Source: Bacillus sp. SD075
GTDB lineage: Bacteria > Bacillota > Bacilli > Bacillales > DSM-1321
NCBI RefSeq assembly: GCF_017355165.1
Contig: NZ_JADILK010000031.1
Coordinates: forward strand, 1-55,926
DNA length: 55,926 bases
Reading direction: 5' to 3'
The translations under genes were made by a program, and so were the position numbers. Shown here piece by piece: positions 18,650 to 26,958 of this stretch. Under the pieces are notes generated by a model. That model was given only the letters and a program-made list of their open reading frames with translations. It did no database searches and was not told where the DNA came from. The first letter of the stretch is position 1. Each line of letters opens with the position of its first letter.

Positions 18650-19081
18650 TTAGTATCCGAAATGCCTAGGTGGACAGCACGGGTTATGCGGCGGTTTTCC
18701 ACAAATCAGGTTTTCAGTATAGCATTCGTTCACCACGGATTGAGTGTGTGGAAAGTAGTGCTTATACGTGTTCACATGTTTATTGACAGTTGTAGTATGT
18801 GATGGATGAACGACAGGAATCACTGTGTTTGATACATTCGTATTAACATATTGCTGTGTTGGAGAGACTTGTGCTGGAGCAACTTGAGTAGGAAGTGTTT
18901 GCGTTGGGCAATGTTGTACTGGAGACGCAGGCATTGGACTAAAGGCTCCCATTACGTTGGAGTGTTTACCGGTTGATGCACCCATTACCCCAGGTTCGTT
19001 CCCGAATGCTCCCATTACATTGTTGGATGCTCCCATTACATGGGGGGTATTCCCTCCACTATTACGATTACGAAAAAACAT
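18650..19081 (-). CDS. CotD-like spore coat protein
   Basis: The 143-residue protein ends with a segment very like CotD of Bacillus: HPSHTTTVNKHVNTYKHYFP followed by HTQSVVNE and a Cys/Pro-rich tail (GKPPHNPCCPPRH). CotD is an inner-coat protein made in the mother cell. The N-terminal half is unlike CotD: it carries four VMGA repeats (HVMGAS, NVMGAF, GVMGAS, NVMGAF) and then a Pro/Thr/Gln-rich linker. The ATG follows GAAGGGATG. It is intact and lies inside the glnA-borne element. Confidence 0.82.
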   Translation of the reverse strand: MFFRNRNSGGNTPHVMGASNNVMGAFGNEPGVMGASTGKHSNVMGAFSPMPASPVQHCPTQTLPTQVAPAQVSPTQQYVNTNVSNTVIPVVHPSHTTTVNKHVNTYKHYFPHTQSVVNECYTENLICGKPPHNPCCPPRHFGY

Positions 19082-19221
19082 TAATATTACATCCCTTCAT
19101 TAAGATTTCATTACACTTGTAGTATATGAAAAAAGGGTAGGTTTGTACTAATGAAAAAGCCTTTTAAGACAAGAATAGGCATAGAACACTTGTTACAATC
19201 AAAATCTCCTCAAAAGGGCGG

Positions 19222-19300
19222 CTTTTTATTATGTAAACATCCTAGACATTCAGAGAGTTAGAGAGAATTTAATGTTAAAGGGGGTTATGGAACTTGGGAC
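19222..19300 (+). repeat. 5' fragment of the XhlA-like gene, copy 3
   Basis: TTATTATGTAAACATCCTAG and the following AGAGAATTTAATGTTAAAGG match the starts of the genes at 14220 and 32873. The copy ends after about 75 bases, and a different sequence takes over. Confidence 0.75.
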
Positions 19301-19425
19301 GTGCAAATTTGATTTCGATATCGATCAAATCTTTGTGCAGCAAATTCATTTGTGACATTAAAAGTATTAGCTAAATAATTAACTGCTTGATTACGCTGGT
19401 TAGGCAAATCTAGTTTTTAAAGCTT
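19300..19425 (-). pseudogene. Possible ImmA/IrrE-type peptidase C-terminal fragment
   Basis: The minus strand reads LPNQRNQAVNYLANTFNVTN, then EFAAQRFDRYRNQI without a stop. This resembles the C-terminal helices of ImmA/IrrE phage-regulator peptidases. The zinc motif HExxH is not present, so the call is tentative. Confidence 0.3.
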
Positions 19426-19546
19426 GGATTCAAGGAATCCAAAAGACTGGATAAGGAGTTCTTCTTTTAATGTGGAGCTGTTAGGAGTAATTAAGAAGGA
19501 TATGATCTCCTTTTGTTGAATTTATATGGAAAAAGGGGGTGAGTAA

Positions 19547-19861
19547 GTGGAAGTCAAAAATAGAACCATCTACGTTTTAGAAATCAAGGACAATGGCAAA
19601 AGGAATTCTTTTGATTATGAAACCGAAGATGAAGCCTATAAAGCATTTGAGTTCCTTGTAAAGACATACAAGGATAACAGAATTGTTGATAAGGGACCTG
19701 TTATTTCCGCTGATAATATCATTCAATTGAGTATATGCAAAACTCATGTAGGTTCTGTTCCACAAGTTGCAATCGCAAACTACTCGCCTTTTGAATGGTT
19801 CAAAGATGTACATGAGGAAATGATGCTCTCTGCTAAAATATATCATGAAAATCATAAATGA
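19547..19861 (+). CDS. Hypothetical protein, 104 aa
   Basis: GTG at 19547 follows AAGGGGGTGAG. The soluble product has IYVLEIKDNGKRNSFDYETE at its N-terminus, suggesting a small alpha/beta fold with a DEAYKAFEFLVKTYKDN helix, and ends EWFKDVHEEMMLSAKIYHEN. I do not recognise the family. A terminator follows 12 bases after the stop. Being intact among wreckage, it may be a functional accessory gene. Confidence 0.6.
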   Translation: MEVKNRTIYVLEIKDNGKRNSFDYETEDEAYKAFEFLVKTYKDNRIVDKGPVISADNIIQLSICKTHVGSVPQVAIANYSPFEWFKDVHEEMMLSAKIYHENHK

Positions 19862-19872
19862 TTACCAAGTTA

Positions 19873-19898
19873 GGCATCCACTTAAGTGGGTGCTTTTT
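19873..19898 (+). terminator. Terminator of the 19547 gene
   Basis: GCATCCACTT and AAGTGGGTGC form a 10-bp stem with one G-T pair, followed by five T residues. Confidence 0.8.
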
Positions 19899-20008
19899 CA
19901 TTGGTGAAAGAAGGTAATGTCTTGAAGAGCACTATGGAGGGAATATAGGAGTGGGTACTTCATCACAGCAAGGATGACGTGAGAACCGATTAGCATGATG
20001 AGGGATTT

Positions 20009-20040
20009 GTAACAAAAAAACTCAGAAGTTTTTTTGTTAC
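20009..20040. terminator. Perfect inverted repeat, bidirectional terminator
   Basis: GTAACAAAAAAACT and AGTTTTTTTGTTAC form a 14-bp perfect stem around the loop CAGA. It would end transcription from either side. Confidence 0.75.
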
Positions 20041-20041
20041 A

Positions 20042-20265
20042 TTATTTGTTTTTATTATTAATTTTTCGTACCGTTTTAATAATTGTTTCTTTGGGAAGTT
20101 CAGGATATTTTTTCTAACTCAAATTTATACAACTAACCATATTTTCTTTTTGTAAAAGGTAATTTATTTCATATTCAATAGATGGAGTTAACTTTTTATC
20201 TGTTGTACTATAATCATCTTGTTTATCTTTTTCAGTTTGGAAATTTTTAATAAAAATACTAATAA
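20042..20265 (-). pseudogene. Degenerate small gene, unknown
   Basis: The minus strand reads FIKNFQTEKDKQDDYSTTDK, then KLTPSIEYEINYLLQKENM, one TAG, and KKYPELPKETIIKTVRKINN to a TAA at 20042. A single internal stop interrupts an otherwise protein-like frame. The family was not recognised. The remaining bases to 20604 hold only the terminator at 20488. Confidence 0.4.
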
Positions 20266-20487
20266 AGTGTGTATAAAAACTATTAGTATTTTTATACCAA
20301 TGGAAAGGTTAACTGTATTAAAGAGATTATCAAGAAAGTTAATGACGATATACCTACATAAAAAGTATACCGTTTTATTTAATCCTTCGATATATTTGAA
20401 AGAGGATAAGTTGTTATAATGGTAGTTGGTTTATTAGAGGAATCACCGCCTGAGTGATAGCTGTTATACTGGCATTTACCATTGGTT

Positions 20488-20520
20488 AAGCCCTTACTCG
20501 CTTTGAATAGGGGCTGTTTT
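20488..20520 (+). terminator. Endolysin-type terminator, detached copy
   Basis: AAGCCCTTACTCGCTTTGAA with TAGGGGCT and a T run is close to 16333 and 33943. The endolysin itself is absent here. Confidence 0.7.
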
Positions 20521-20604
20521 TTGTTGTAGACTTTTTTTAGGGTGTTGTTTATCTTCTTAATGAACTCCCTCATTTAATTAAGTATTTATTACGAAATAAT
20601 CATT

Positions 20605-21684
20605 TTAATCATTGTGCGTTGTTAAATTCCCCTCGTTCTGAATGTCTACAAAAACCTGAAAATCCATTGATAATTCAGGATAATACTCCGAGCGCCAATG
20701 CTTTAGCTCCTTTCTGGGTATCTTATTTCTAAAATACTGTCCCAGCCCTAAAATGTCGGCTTCACTTTTCTGTAGTTTTGTGAACATTTCATTGAACCGA
20801 CGTTTAAGGAGCGTCTCCAATTCCTTTTTTATCAACTTTGTCGGTGGGTTCCCTTTTGTTTCCAGTAACATCACCTTCAGCTTAATCTTACTAATAATAA
20901 ATGACCTTTCATTGAGGAACTTACTTTCATGTACCATTGTATTACCGAGGATCAAGACGGTGCCTTCATCAGTGACTTCAATTTTCCCCTGAGTGCTTTC
21001 ACCATTGAAAGCATTGAATAAAAGGGTTTCATCAGAGTCAATCTGGTCAACCATCTTACCGTTTTTTATCACTGCCGAACCGATTTGATTAACTAACATA
21101 TTTTCCTTCGCTAGACCTATAATGGGAATGGCAACATCCTTAGTATAAGAATGGATACTTCGATAAACCTGCCATACTCTAGTCAACGCAATTTCTGGAG
21201 TCCATCCTGCATTTTTTTCGAAAAAGTCTAAGAGAGCTGTCCCTTCTGCTTCTGTAGACTTACTCATTCTTGAAAAGAATTGGTCAAAGTCATCATCACA
21301 GATGGCAACTATGGCCTTGGGAGAGACATCCCTGGACCTCATAAAACCGGAAATCAAGTCCTTTACTCCCTTTTGGGCGAATTTTTCTTCAATAATGATC
21401 ACCTTCAAATGAAGCAAGTCGATACTGCTCTCCATATCAGTAGTGATTTTATCCACTGCATGGTTGATCGTCTTTCCTGTTCCCTTTACTATCTTAGTTT
21501 GAATGGTGTCCTTAGAAGGTTGTGGAATTTGAAGGAAGACTTTATATTCATCACCCTCCATTGAAATGCCCATTACAACAGGCATGACCCGATGATTGAT
21601 ATCCTTGTTGTTCCAACAAGCACTTAGGGTGAATACTAAAAGAGAAATGATCGTAATGATGGTCGCCTTTTTAATTACTCTCAT
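20605..21684 (-). CDS. Germinant receptor lipoprotein, GerAC type (operon 1)
   Basis: The 359-residue protein has a lipoprotein signal with lipobox LSAC (Cys 23), followed by WNNKDINHRVMPVVMGIS, the usual GerAC start. The three-domain GerAC body ends near LSMDFQVFVDIQ. GerAC proteins sit on the outer face of the inner spore membrane and are part of the receptor complex (family knowledge). It is the last gene of the operon and starts one base after the AB gene. Confidence 0.93.
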   Translation of the reverse strand: MRVIKKATIITIISLLVFTLSACWNNKDINHRVMPVVMGISMEGDEYKVFLQIPQPSKDTIQTKIVKGTGKTINHAVDKITTDMESSIDLLHLKVIIIEEKFAQKGVKDLISGFMRSRDVSPKAIVAICDDDFDQFFSRMSKSTEAEGTALLDFFEKNAGWTPEIALTRVWQVYRSIHSYTKDVAIPIIGLAKENMLVNQIGSAVIKNGKMVDQIDSDETLLFNAFNGESTQGKIEVTDEGTVLILGNTMVHESKFLNERSFIISKIKLKVMLLETKGNPPTKLIKKELETLLKRRFNEMFTKLQKSEADILGLGQYFRNKIPRKELKHWRSEYYPELSMDFQVFVDIQNEGNLTTHND

Positions 21685-21685
21685 T

Positions 21686-22750
21686 TTAACCCGCCCTCCT
21701 TAACCGAATTCCAAAGTAATAAACTGAAATCGGCACAGCAAATATTATATAGAATCTCAAGAATGTGTTCCATGCAAAAAGGCGTTCGACGTCCTTCCAA
21801 TTTGGGGTCATTAAACAAATGATAAAAATGAATAACGAGAGCGTAATCAAAAGGTAAATGGGTTTAATCGATGGAAAACATGTATTTAAAATCCTGACGG
21901 TTTTCCATAATACCAATGAAATGAATATCATGATGAAGATTATCAGGCTCAGCAGGAAAAACATTGTGACCCTGTCAAACATAAGCCAATTCAAGTTGAT
22001 AGTATCCACTGCCATGACGAAGGGAAACAAAAAAGTTGAGGCAGTGGCCTGGCCAAATGTAAGTATCGGTATATAAACCGAAAATATGAAACATGGAATA
22101 AGGGCGATTGCAGCTATTAAGATTTTTTTCCTTTGATAGGAAAGATATGGTTGGACAAAACCGAGGAACAAAAAACCTCCTCCGACAGCAAAAAAACTGT
22201 TAAAATATGCAGATTCCTTGAAAAACGAAAATTGTTTATCCATGATCGGGAACACATAGTGCCAATCTACATTCTGAAAAGAGACGCAGAAGATAAAGAT
22301 GATAAAAGGGAGAAAGATACTGGCAAGAAGGACACCGTTACGGAATATGGCTTCCACTCCTTTTGCAGCCAGATATGTTGAAACGAAAAGCAATAGAGCC
22401 ATAATTGCCCACAATGGGGTCTTGGATAAGAAGACGATTGTAATGATTTCAGAATATGCACGTACAGTAATGATATTGATCATGAGAAAATAAAGGGTAA
22501 CCGGCAATAAAAAAATAAATGCGACACCCTTTCCAATACCGAGATAAATGGTGATGAGGTCTTTGTTCGGGAAATAACTTAGCCCCTTCATATATATAGC
22601 AATAATGATAAAATGTAAGAACACCCCTATCATGATGGGAATCCAGTGACCTTCATCGGTACTTGCTATTATGCTTCTAGGGTAAATAAAAAAAATAAGT
22701 CCTAGATGGGTTAAGATGTAAATCACTACAACTTGAAAACTTTTATCCAT
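21686..22750 (-). CDS. Germinant receptor permease-like subunit, GerAB type (operon 1)
   Basis: The 354-residue protein has ten predicted helices and the APC-like fold of GerAB, which binds the germinant amino acid or sugar. It opens QVVVIYILTHLGLIFFIYP. The start ATG overlaps the 3' end of the AA gene by 8 bases, showing translational coupling. The loop sequences differ clearly from those of the GerAB proteins in the other two operons, so a different germinant is likely (inference). Confidence 0.93.
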   Translation of the reverse strand: MDKSFQVVVIYILTHLGLIFFIYPRSIIASTDEGHWIPIMIGVFLHFIIIAIYMKGLSYFPNKDLITIYLGIGKGVAFIFLLPVTLYFLMINIITVRAYSEIITIVFLSKTPLWAIMALLLFVSTYLAAKGVEAIFRNGVLLASIFLPFIIFIFCVSFQNVDWHYVFPIMDKQFSFFKESAYFNSFFAVGGGFLFLGFVQPYLSYQRKKILIAAIALIPCFIFSVYIPILTFGQATASTFLFPFVMAVDTINLNWLMFDRVTMFFLLSLIIFIMIFISLVLWKTVRILNTCFPSIKPIYLLITLSLFIFIICLMTPNWKDVERLFAWNTFLRFYIIFAVPISVYYFGIRLRRAG

Positions 22751-24083
22751 TTTTGATTCCTTCCTTAGTCAAGTTCAAGTAAAGGTAGGGGATCCCAAAT
22801 GTGCTGATACCGGCTAGATATGTACTGACCAAGACAATACCTGCCAATATTCCCAATACACCGTAGATCGAAGCCAGGATGACAATTAGATACTTAAACA
22901 ATCGGATCGAGAGAGAGTTTTGAAACCCGACTATGGTTGAGTTAGCAATCGTTGTCGCAGCAAGTATGATAATCAACATGTTACTCACTAACTTTGCATC
23001 CACAACTGCCTGTCCAAGAATGATTCCTCCTACCATTGTTATGGTAGGACCAATGCTTTTCGGCAGCCTAACACTGGCCTCCACGATTAATTCCAGAATA
23101 ACGAGCATTAGTATCATTTCCACAAGTGCAGGGTATGGGACACCGTCACGACTTTGAGCGATGGATAACGCCAACTCTATTCGTAACACTTCGGGATTGA
23201 CGGCTACCAGGGCAACATATAGACCCGGTAATATCAAGGTCGTTAAAACGCCGATAATACGTAAGGAGCATATTGATACTGTGATGAGGAAGGGATAGTT
23301 CTTGTCATTCTCAAGTGTAAACATATCCCAAAACAGTCCGGGAAGAACGAGAGCGAATGGGATTCTATCCACGAACAGAACAACCCTTCCATTTGCCAGG
23401 GATTTGCTGGCCTCTTGGGGAAGCTCCGTTGTGTTAAATTGGGACACCGTCATCCAGGAAGAAAAGCCCATCATCTTGGACAGGTCTTGTACATTGTTAA
23501 GTTCCTTGCCCTGGTTCCTTTCGATATGGTTGGAGATTTTATGCAATAGATCCATATTTACATGGCCTTCAAAATAAAGGACAGATAGTTTCTTTTTCCC
23601 ATTGGTTCCTACTGAATAAGACCTTATCTGCAAACTTTCTGAATTTATTTGTTTCCTGACCATTCCTATATTGGTATTAATATCTTCCATAAAGGAGCTT
23701 GAAGGACCTTGGAGGACATTCTCATTTGTAGGAGATTCAATAGAACGATTAAGAATTTGCGAAACAGGTTCCACTATCACATATTTTCGACAGTTTTTTT
23801 CAAGTTTAAGTATGATTAGTTTACCTTCTACGATAGATGAAAGAGCTTCATTCGAATCGTTTGCCTTCACTTCGCCGATCCAAGGCATTAGTTGATCGAA
23901 AGATTTATCTGTAAGGAGTATTGATCCTATTTTATTTTGAATGGATGTTAATGTTTTGGGTAGGTCAATCAGACTCTTAAATCCCAAAAATACAACTGGA
24001 ACGTCAATAATATACTCTTTCAAAATAAAGAAATCATCATTATCTCCAATCTTGTCTTCAATTTTCTGTAATAATGGTTTCAT
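22743..24083 (-). CDS. Germinant receptor channel subunit, GerAA type (operon 1)
   Basis: The 446-residue protein has an N-terminal soluble domain (about 1-240) and a C-terminal membrane region containing LPGLYVALVAVNPEVL and VEASVRLPKSIGPTI. GerAA forms the ion-release channel of the receptor. The linker motif, usually GPREGFTE-like, is QGPSSSFMEDINTNIG here, and the C-terminus stops soon after FGIPYLYLNL without the usual hydrophilic tail. It is therefore a divergent, shorter member. The ATG follows GAAAGGA. It is the first gene of operon 1. Confidence 0.92.
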   Translation of the reverse strand: MKPLLQKIEDKIGDNDDFFILKEYIIDVPVVFLGFKSLIDLPKTLTSIQNKIGSILLTDKSFDQLMPWIGEVKANDSNEALSSIVEGKLIILKLEKNCRKYVIVEPVSQILNRSIESPTNENVLQGPSSSFMEDINTNIGMVRKQINSESLQIRSYSVGTNGKKKLSVLYFEGHVNMDLLHKISNHIERNQGKELNNVQDLSKMMGFSSWMTVSQFNTTELPQEASKSLANGRVVLFVDRIPFALVLPGLFWDMFTLENDKNYPFLITVSICSLRIIGVLTTLILPGLYVALVAVNPEVLRIELALSIAQSRDGVPYPALVEMILMLVILELIVEASVRLPKSIGPTITMVGGIILGQAVVDAKLVSNMLIIILAATTIANSTIVGFQNSLSIRLFKYLIVILASIYGVLGILAGIVLVSTYLAGISTFGIPYLYLNLTKEGIKNG

Positions 24084-24829
24084 TGCCAGATATCCTTTCT
24101 CAAAAAAAATACTATGTTACAATTGTTCCCTTTTAGAAAAGTTGTATTCTACAAATGAAAAACGCACTATCTACGTAAAATATTTTTTTATGGATTATCT
24201 AATTATTCTGTTTATATAAAGATTTGATATTCATTGATCTAACCACATATCCTGGTTAGAAAAGGCAGTTTCGTACAATGTTAAAAATAAATTAAATGCA
24301 TTCTTTAGTCGTTATGGGAAAAGGGTGACGTTATTCGTGATTGTCTGTTAAAATATCAAAGAAAAGTATTTTAATACATAGGGATTTAGAAGAATATTAT
24401 ATTTAAGTATTTCAAATTTTCAGGTTCTTTACTAGGTGTTATGACCTTTGTCTAGCTAGATGTAGCTCTTAGGTGGAATCATCGAGTTCTTAAAAGAAAC
24501 ACTCCTGCTGCCGAAACAGAAGAAAATAAAACGGGAGTTCGTTCCAGAGTACTTGGTTCTCAATAGAAGAAAACCCATTATACGACGGTACGATTTCTCT
24601 TGTACATCTAATAGATAATGATATGAATTCATAGCAAGCACTACTATACAAATCTACTGGTGATATTTTGGAAGAAGATACTGGGGTGTTAGTGGGAGCG
24701 TAACGTTTCAGCAGGGGCAACAAATGTACAGACTTCCTGGAACTATAGAAAAAATAAATTAATTCATAGAGGCATAAAATGAATAAGCGCTTCTCTTATA
24801 TGAGGGGCTTTTTTGTTGGCATCTTAAAA
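24084..24829. other. Operon 1 leader and unidentified degraded DNA
   Basis: On the minus strand CATAGTA (24110-24116) matches the sigma-G -10 consensus about 27 bases upstream of the AA start codon, but the -35 is poor. From about 24480 to 24730 the plus strand holds broken frames (for example NPLYDGTISLVHLIDNDM and LYKSTGDILEEDTGVLVGA) that look once-coding, but I cannot name them. A hairpin AGCGCTTCTC/GAGGGGCT with T run lies at 24785-24815. Confidence 0.45.
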
Positions 24830-25090
24830 TTAAGGCTTAACCTTCTTAACTAACTCTGTTATAACATTATCATCGTTATAAAACACTTGATCTATCCGAA
24901 AATCTCTACTAGCAGCGAACTTAATTTTAATCTTATGAATCCACTCGTATGCCGTAATGGTTGCTGTCCAGGCTGGGTCCTTCTTGTAATCTGAATTAGG
25001 AATAGGGAAGCTTCCACTTTGTAAGAACTTTGTTCCTTTTGAATGTAAGTAAACCTTGTTCTTCAAAAAAGGTGGTTTTATTTTGCTCAC
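24830..25090 (-). CDS. Hypothetical protein, 86 aa
   Basis: The GTG start at 25090 has no strong ribosome site. The product is basic and soluble (FLQSGSFPIPNSDYKKD, then WTATITAYEWIHKIKIKF). I do not recognise it. A decayed relative of its first half lies at 31262-31345 on the same strand (FLQSWSFPVPNSDL). It sits about 115 bases inside the right-hand glnA repeat. Confidence 0.45.
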   Translation of the reverse strand: MSKIKPPFLKNKVYLHSKGTKFLQSGSFPIPNSDYKKDPAWTATITAYEWIHKIKIKFAASRDFRIDQVFYNDDNVITELVKKVKP

Positions 25091-25205
25091 CCATTTATGA
25101 TATTTTACTCTTGTTAATGATATGAATCTATTTTGAAAAAGCTATTAACCAGGCGGCATTTGTGTTGTTTTATGATGCTTGATTATACTAAGGAGTATGT
25201 TTATA

Positions 25206-25255
25206 ACACAAGTTCACCCATTGGAACGCGAACAATATATGTCCATGTATTAATA
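25206..25255. repeat. Right copy of glnA 3' direct repeat (putative attR)
   Basis: This segment repeats the glnA 3' end with two mismatches in 50 bases, including the stop codon (GTCCATGTATTAATA). It is followed by its own terminator, so it is probably the displaced original end of glnA. Confidence 0.85.
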
Positions 25256-25271
25256 ATAGTTAAAACATTAA

Positions 25272-25305
25272 AACCCTTGATACCATTGGTGTTGAGGTTT
25301 TTTTC
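25272..25305 (+). terminator. Displaced glnA terminator
   Basis: AACCCTTGATACCattGGTG with TTGAGGTT and eight T residues has the same layout as the terminator at 12805 but differs in sequence. Confidence 0.75.
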
Positions 25306-25577
25306 CTTTTCTGGCATTCTTTCATTAAATCTAATGAAGTTATCAACTGCCCGATAAATGCCCCGGAAAAAAGCCAGAAAAATAATTGCATAATTTAAAA
25401 TGGCTCTTTATCACTATTATCACATTTACCACTCTTAATATCAGGTGGTATTTATAGTCGTAAACAATGGATACACCATAGCCGTTGTTTTTTTCTTCAG
25501 TAAAAGCTGATCACCTTCAATGATGGATTTAACTTTATAGAAGTTATCAGATATTTAGTAAGGGAGGTGAAGGGGAA

Positions 25578-25755
25578 GTGACAGAGTATAAGTCTGAAGA
25601 ACGGAGCGAACCTTTCTATAAGTCTACGACCTGGAAGAAGCTAAGACAGCAAGCTCTTGAACGTGACAACTAGTATAAGCGAAGTGGTAAGGTTCATGAG
25701 GACTCCAAGAAGGTTGAACGAGAACACAAGACCATTGAACTGAATATCCATCAAA
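25578..25755 (+). pseudogene. Phage HNH endonuclease, N-terminal fragment
   Basis: From a GTG at 25578 the frame reads EPFYKSTTWKKLRQQALERD and then hits TAG. This is the usual start of small phage HNH endonucleases (FYxSxxWKKLRxxxLxRD). The same frame continues SGKVHEDSKKVEREH, but the cysteines and the HNH core are not recognisable. Such genes sit beside terminase genes in phages; none is here. A remnant of the endolysin follows. Confidence 0.6.
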
Positions 25756-25809
25756 ATATGAAAATACAACATTATCCGCAGCTTGATTGGGTATTAACTG
25801 TAAGGTCCA

Positions 25810-26165
25810 TTCAAAAAAAACGATAAATAGCCGTTATAAATCCGGTCTTATTGTGGATGGATAAAATGGCCATAAAACCAAATCAGCACTGATTAAGGCT
25901 CTACAAACAGAATTTAATAAGCAATTCAATAAAAAGCTAGTTGTCGATGGAAAGGAGGGAGCTGCCATCGTTATAGTTATAAAAGGAAAAAAATACATGT
26001 ATTCTGTGGGCAGCACTTTATTTGCAAGGAATTAACCCTAGATCACTTGATTCTATCTTTGGAAGTGGTACTGAATCAGCATGATCTAAATTCCAGGAAG
26101 CTAAAAAGATAATTGCAAATAAGAAAGCAGGTAAAGCTACATTCAATAAATTGTTTGCAGCATAA
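25810..26165 (+). pseudogene. Endolysin peptidoglycan-binding tail, copy 2
   Basis: Broken frames give INSRYKSGLIVDG, HKTKSALIKALQTEFNKQFN, KKLVVDGKEGAA, RSLDSIFGSGTESA and KKAGKATFNKLFAA, matching the C-terminal part of the 15616 endolysin. The peptidase domain is missing. The downstream terminator is replaced by the inverted-repeat element at 26171. Confidence 0.78.
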
Positions 26166-26170
26166 TCAAT

Positions 26171-26556
26171 AGAGGCTTGGACATAAGTATTTTCGTCAAC
26201 GATAAACCCGAACTACAAGCGGAATTTCCGGCGAATAGATCGGGTCTTTCTTTGTTCTTTTCCATAGATTTTGTTGCTTTTTGCATCCTATTTTAAAACA
26301 TCTAGTGTAATGGAGCGGAAGACCATCGTCTCCTGCGGGAAATAGAGGAAAAGCTGAGACCCCGCAGGCTTGCCGAGGAGGCTCCGCTTCCTCCCCGCGG
26401 AAAGCGAGTGACTGTAGCGCAATGGAACGAACTTGTTCTTACAGCTTGAATGGATGAATAAAAACAACATATACGAAAACAGCATGATATTTAATAGGTA
26501 GAATAACGTAGAATGATTCGTCTTTGAGGATGGTTTATTTAGTTATGTCCCAGACT
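26171..26556. mobile_element. Miniature inverted-repeat element with GC-rich core (A)
   Basis: The ends are inverted repeats: AGAGGCTTGGACATAA on the left and TTATGTCCCAGACTCT on the right. The centre holds CTCCTGCGGGA, GAGACCCCGCAGGC, GCCGAGGAGGCTCCG and CCCCGCGGAAAGCGAG, a GC-rich folded block unlike its surroundings. It sits exactly where the endolysin terminator is expected by comparison with 16329-16369, so it replaced or inserted into it. There is no coding capacity. The core recurs at 31083. Confidence 0.7.
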
Positions 26557-26639
26557 CTTTTTTTGTTTTAAGCTTTGTTAAAGGATGTTGTTGATTTCTT
26601 GATGGGCTCCCATAAAAATTTTAAAAAGCTCACATTCTA

Positions 26640-26945
26640 GAAAAAACTAGTAAAAACCCTTTTTTAACAGGCTGAGCCTTATGGGGATCTGAGTGGGTTT
26701 GGTACATCGTGAAACAAAAGCCTCCAATCATAGCGAATTCAGTAGGGAGGCGACGACCTAAAATAGGATTAATCTCCCATAGTGATACCCATAAAGGGCG
26801 CGCCAGTCGGTGGTAAACCGTGGTCGTCGGAGTAAAGGCCCATAGAACGGCATTCTTCGCCAGCCATTAAAAATACGAGATAGAGACCAATGTTCATTCA
26901 CTGTGGTGTAGCGCTGATTTTTGTACTTCATGGATGGCTAAGGGG
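26640..26945 (-). other. Degraded coding-like DNA, unidentified
   Basis: On the minus strand different frames give AGEECRSMGLYSDDHGLPPT and GRRLPTEFAMIGGFCFT, each without a start and with stops nearby. Base composition is higher in GC than around it. It looks like a frameshifted gene fragment that I cannot name. It lies just past the 3' end of ger operon 2. Confidence 0.35.
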
Positions 26946-26958
26946 CAGTTAAGTGTCC

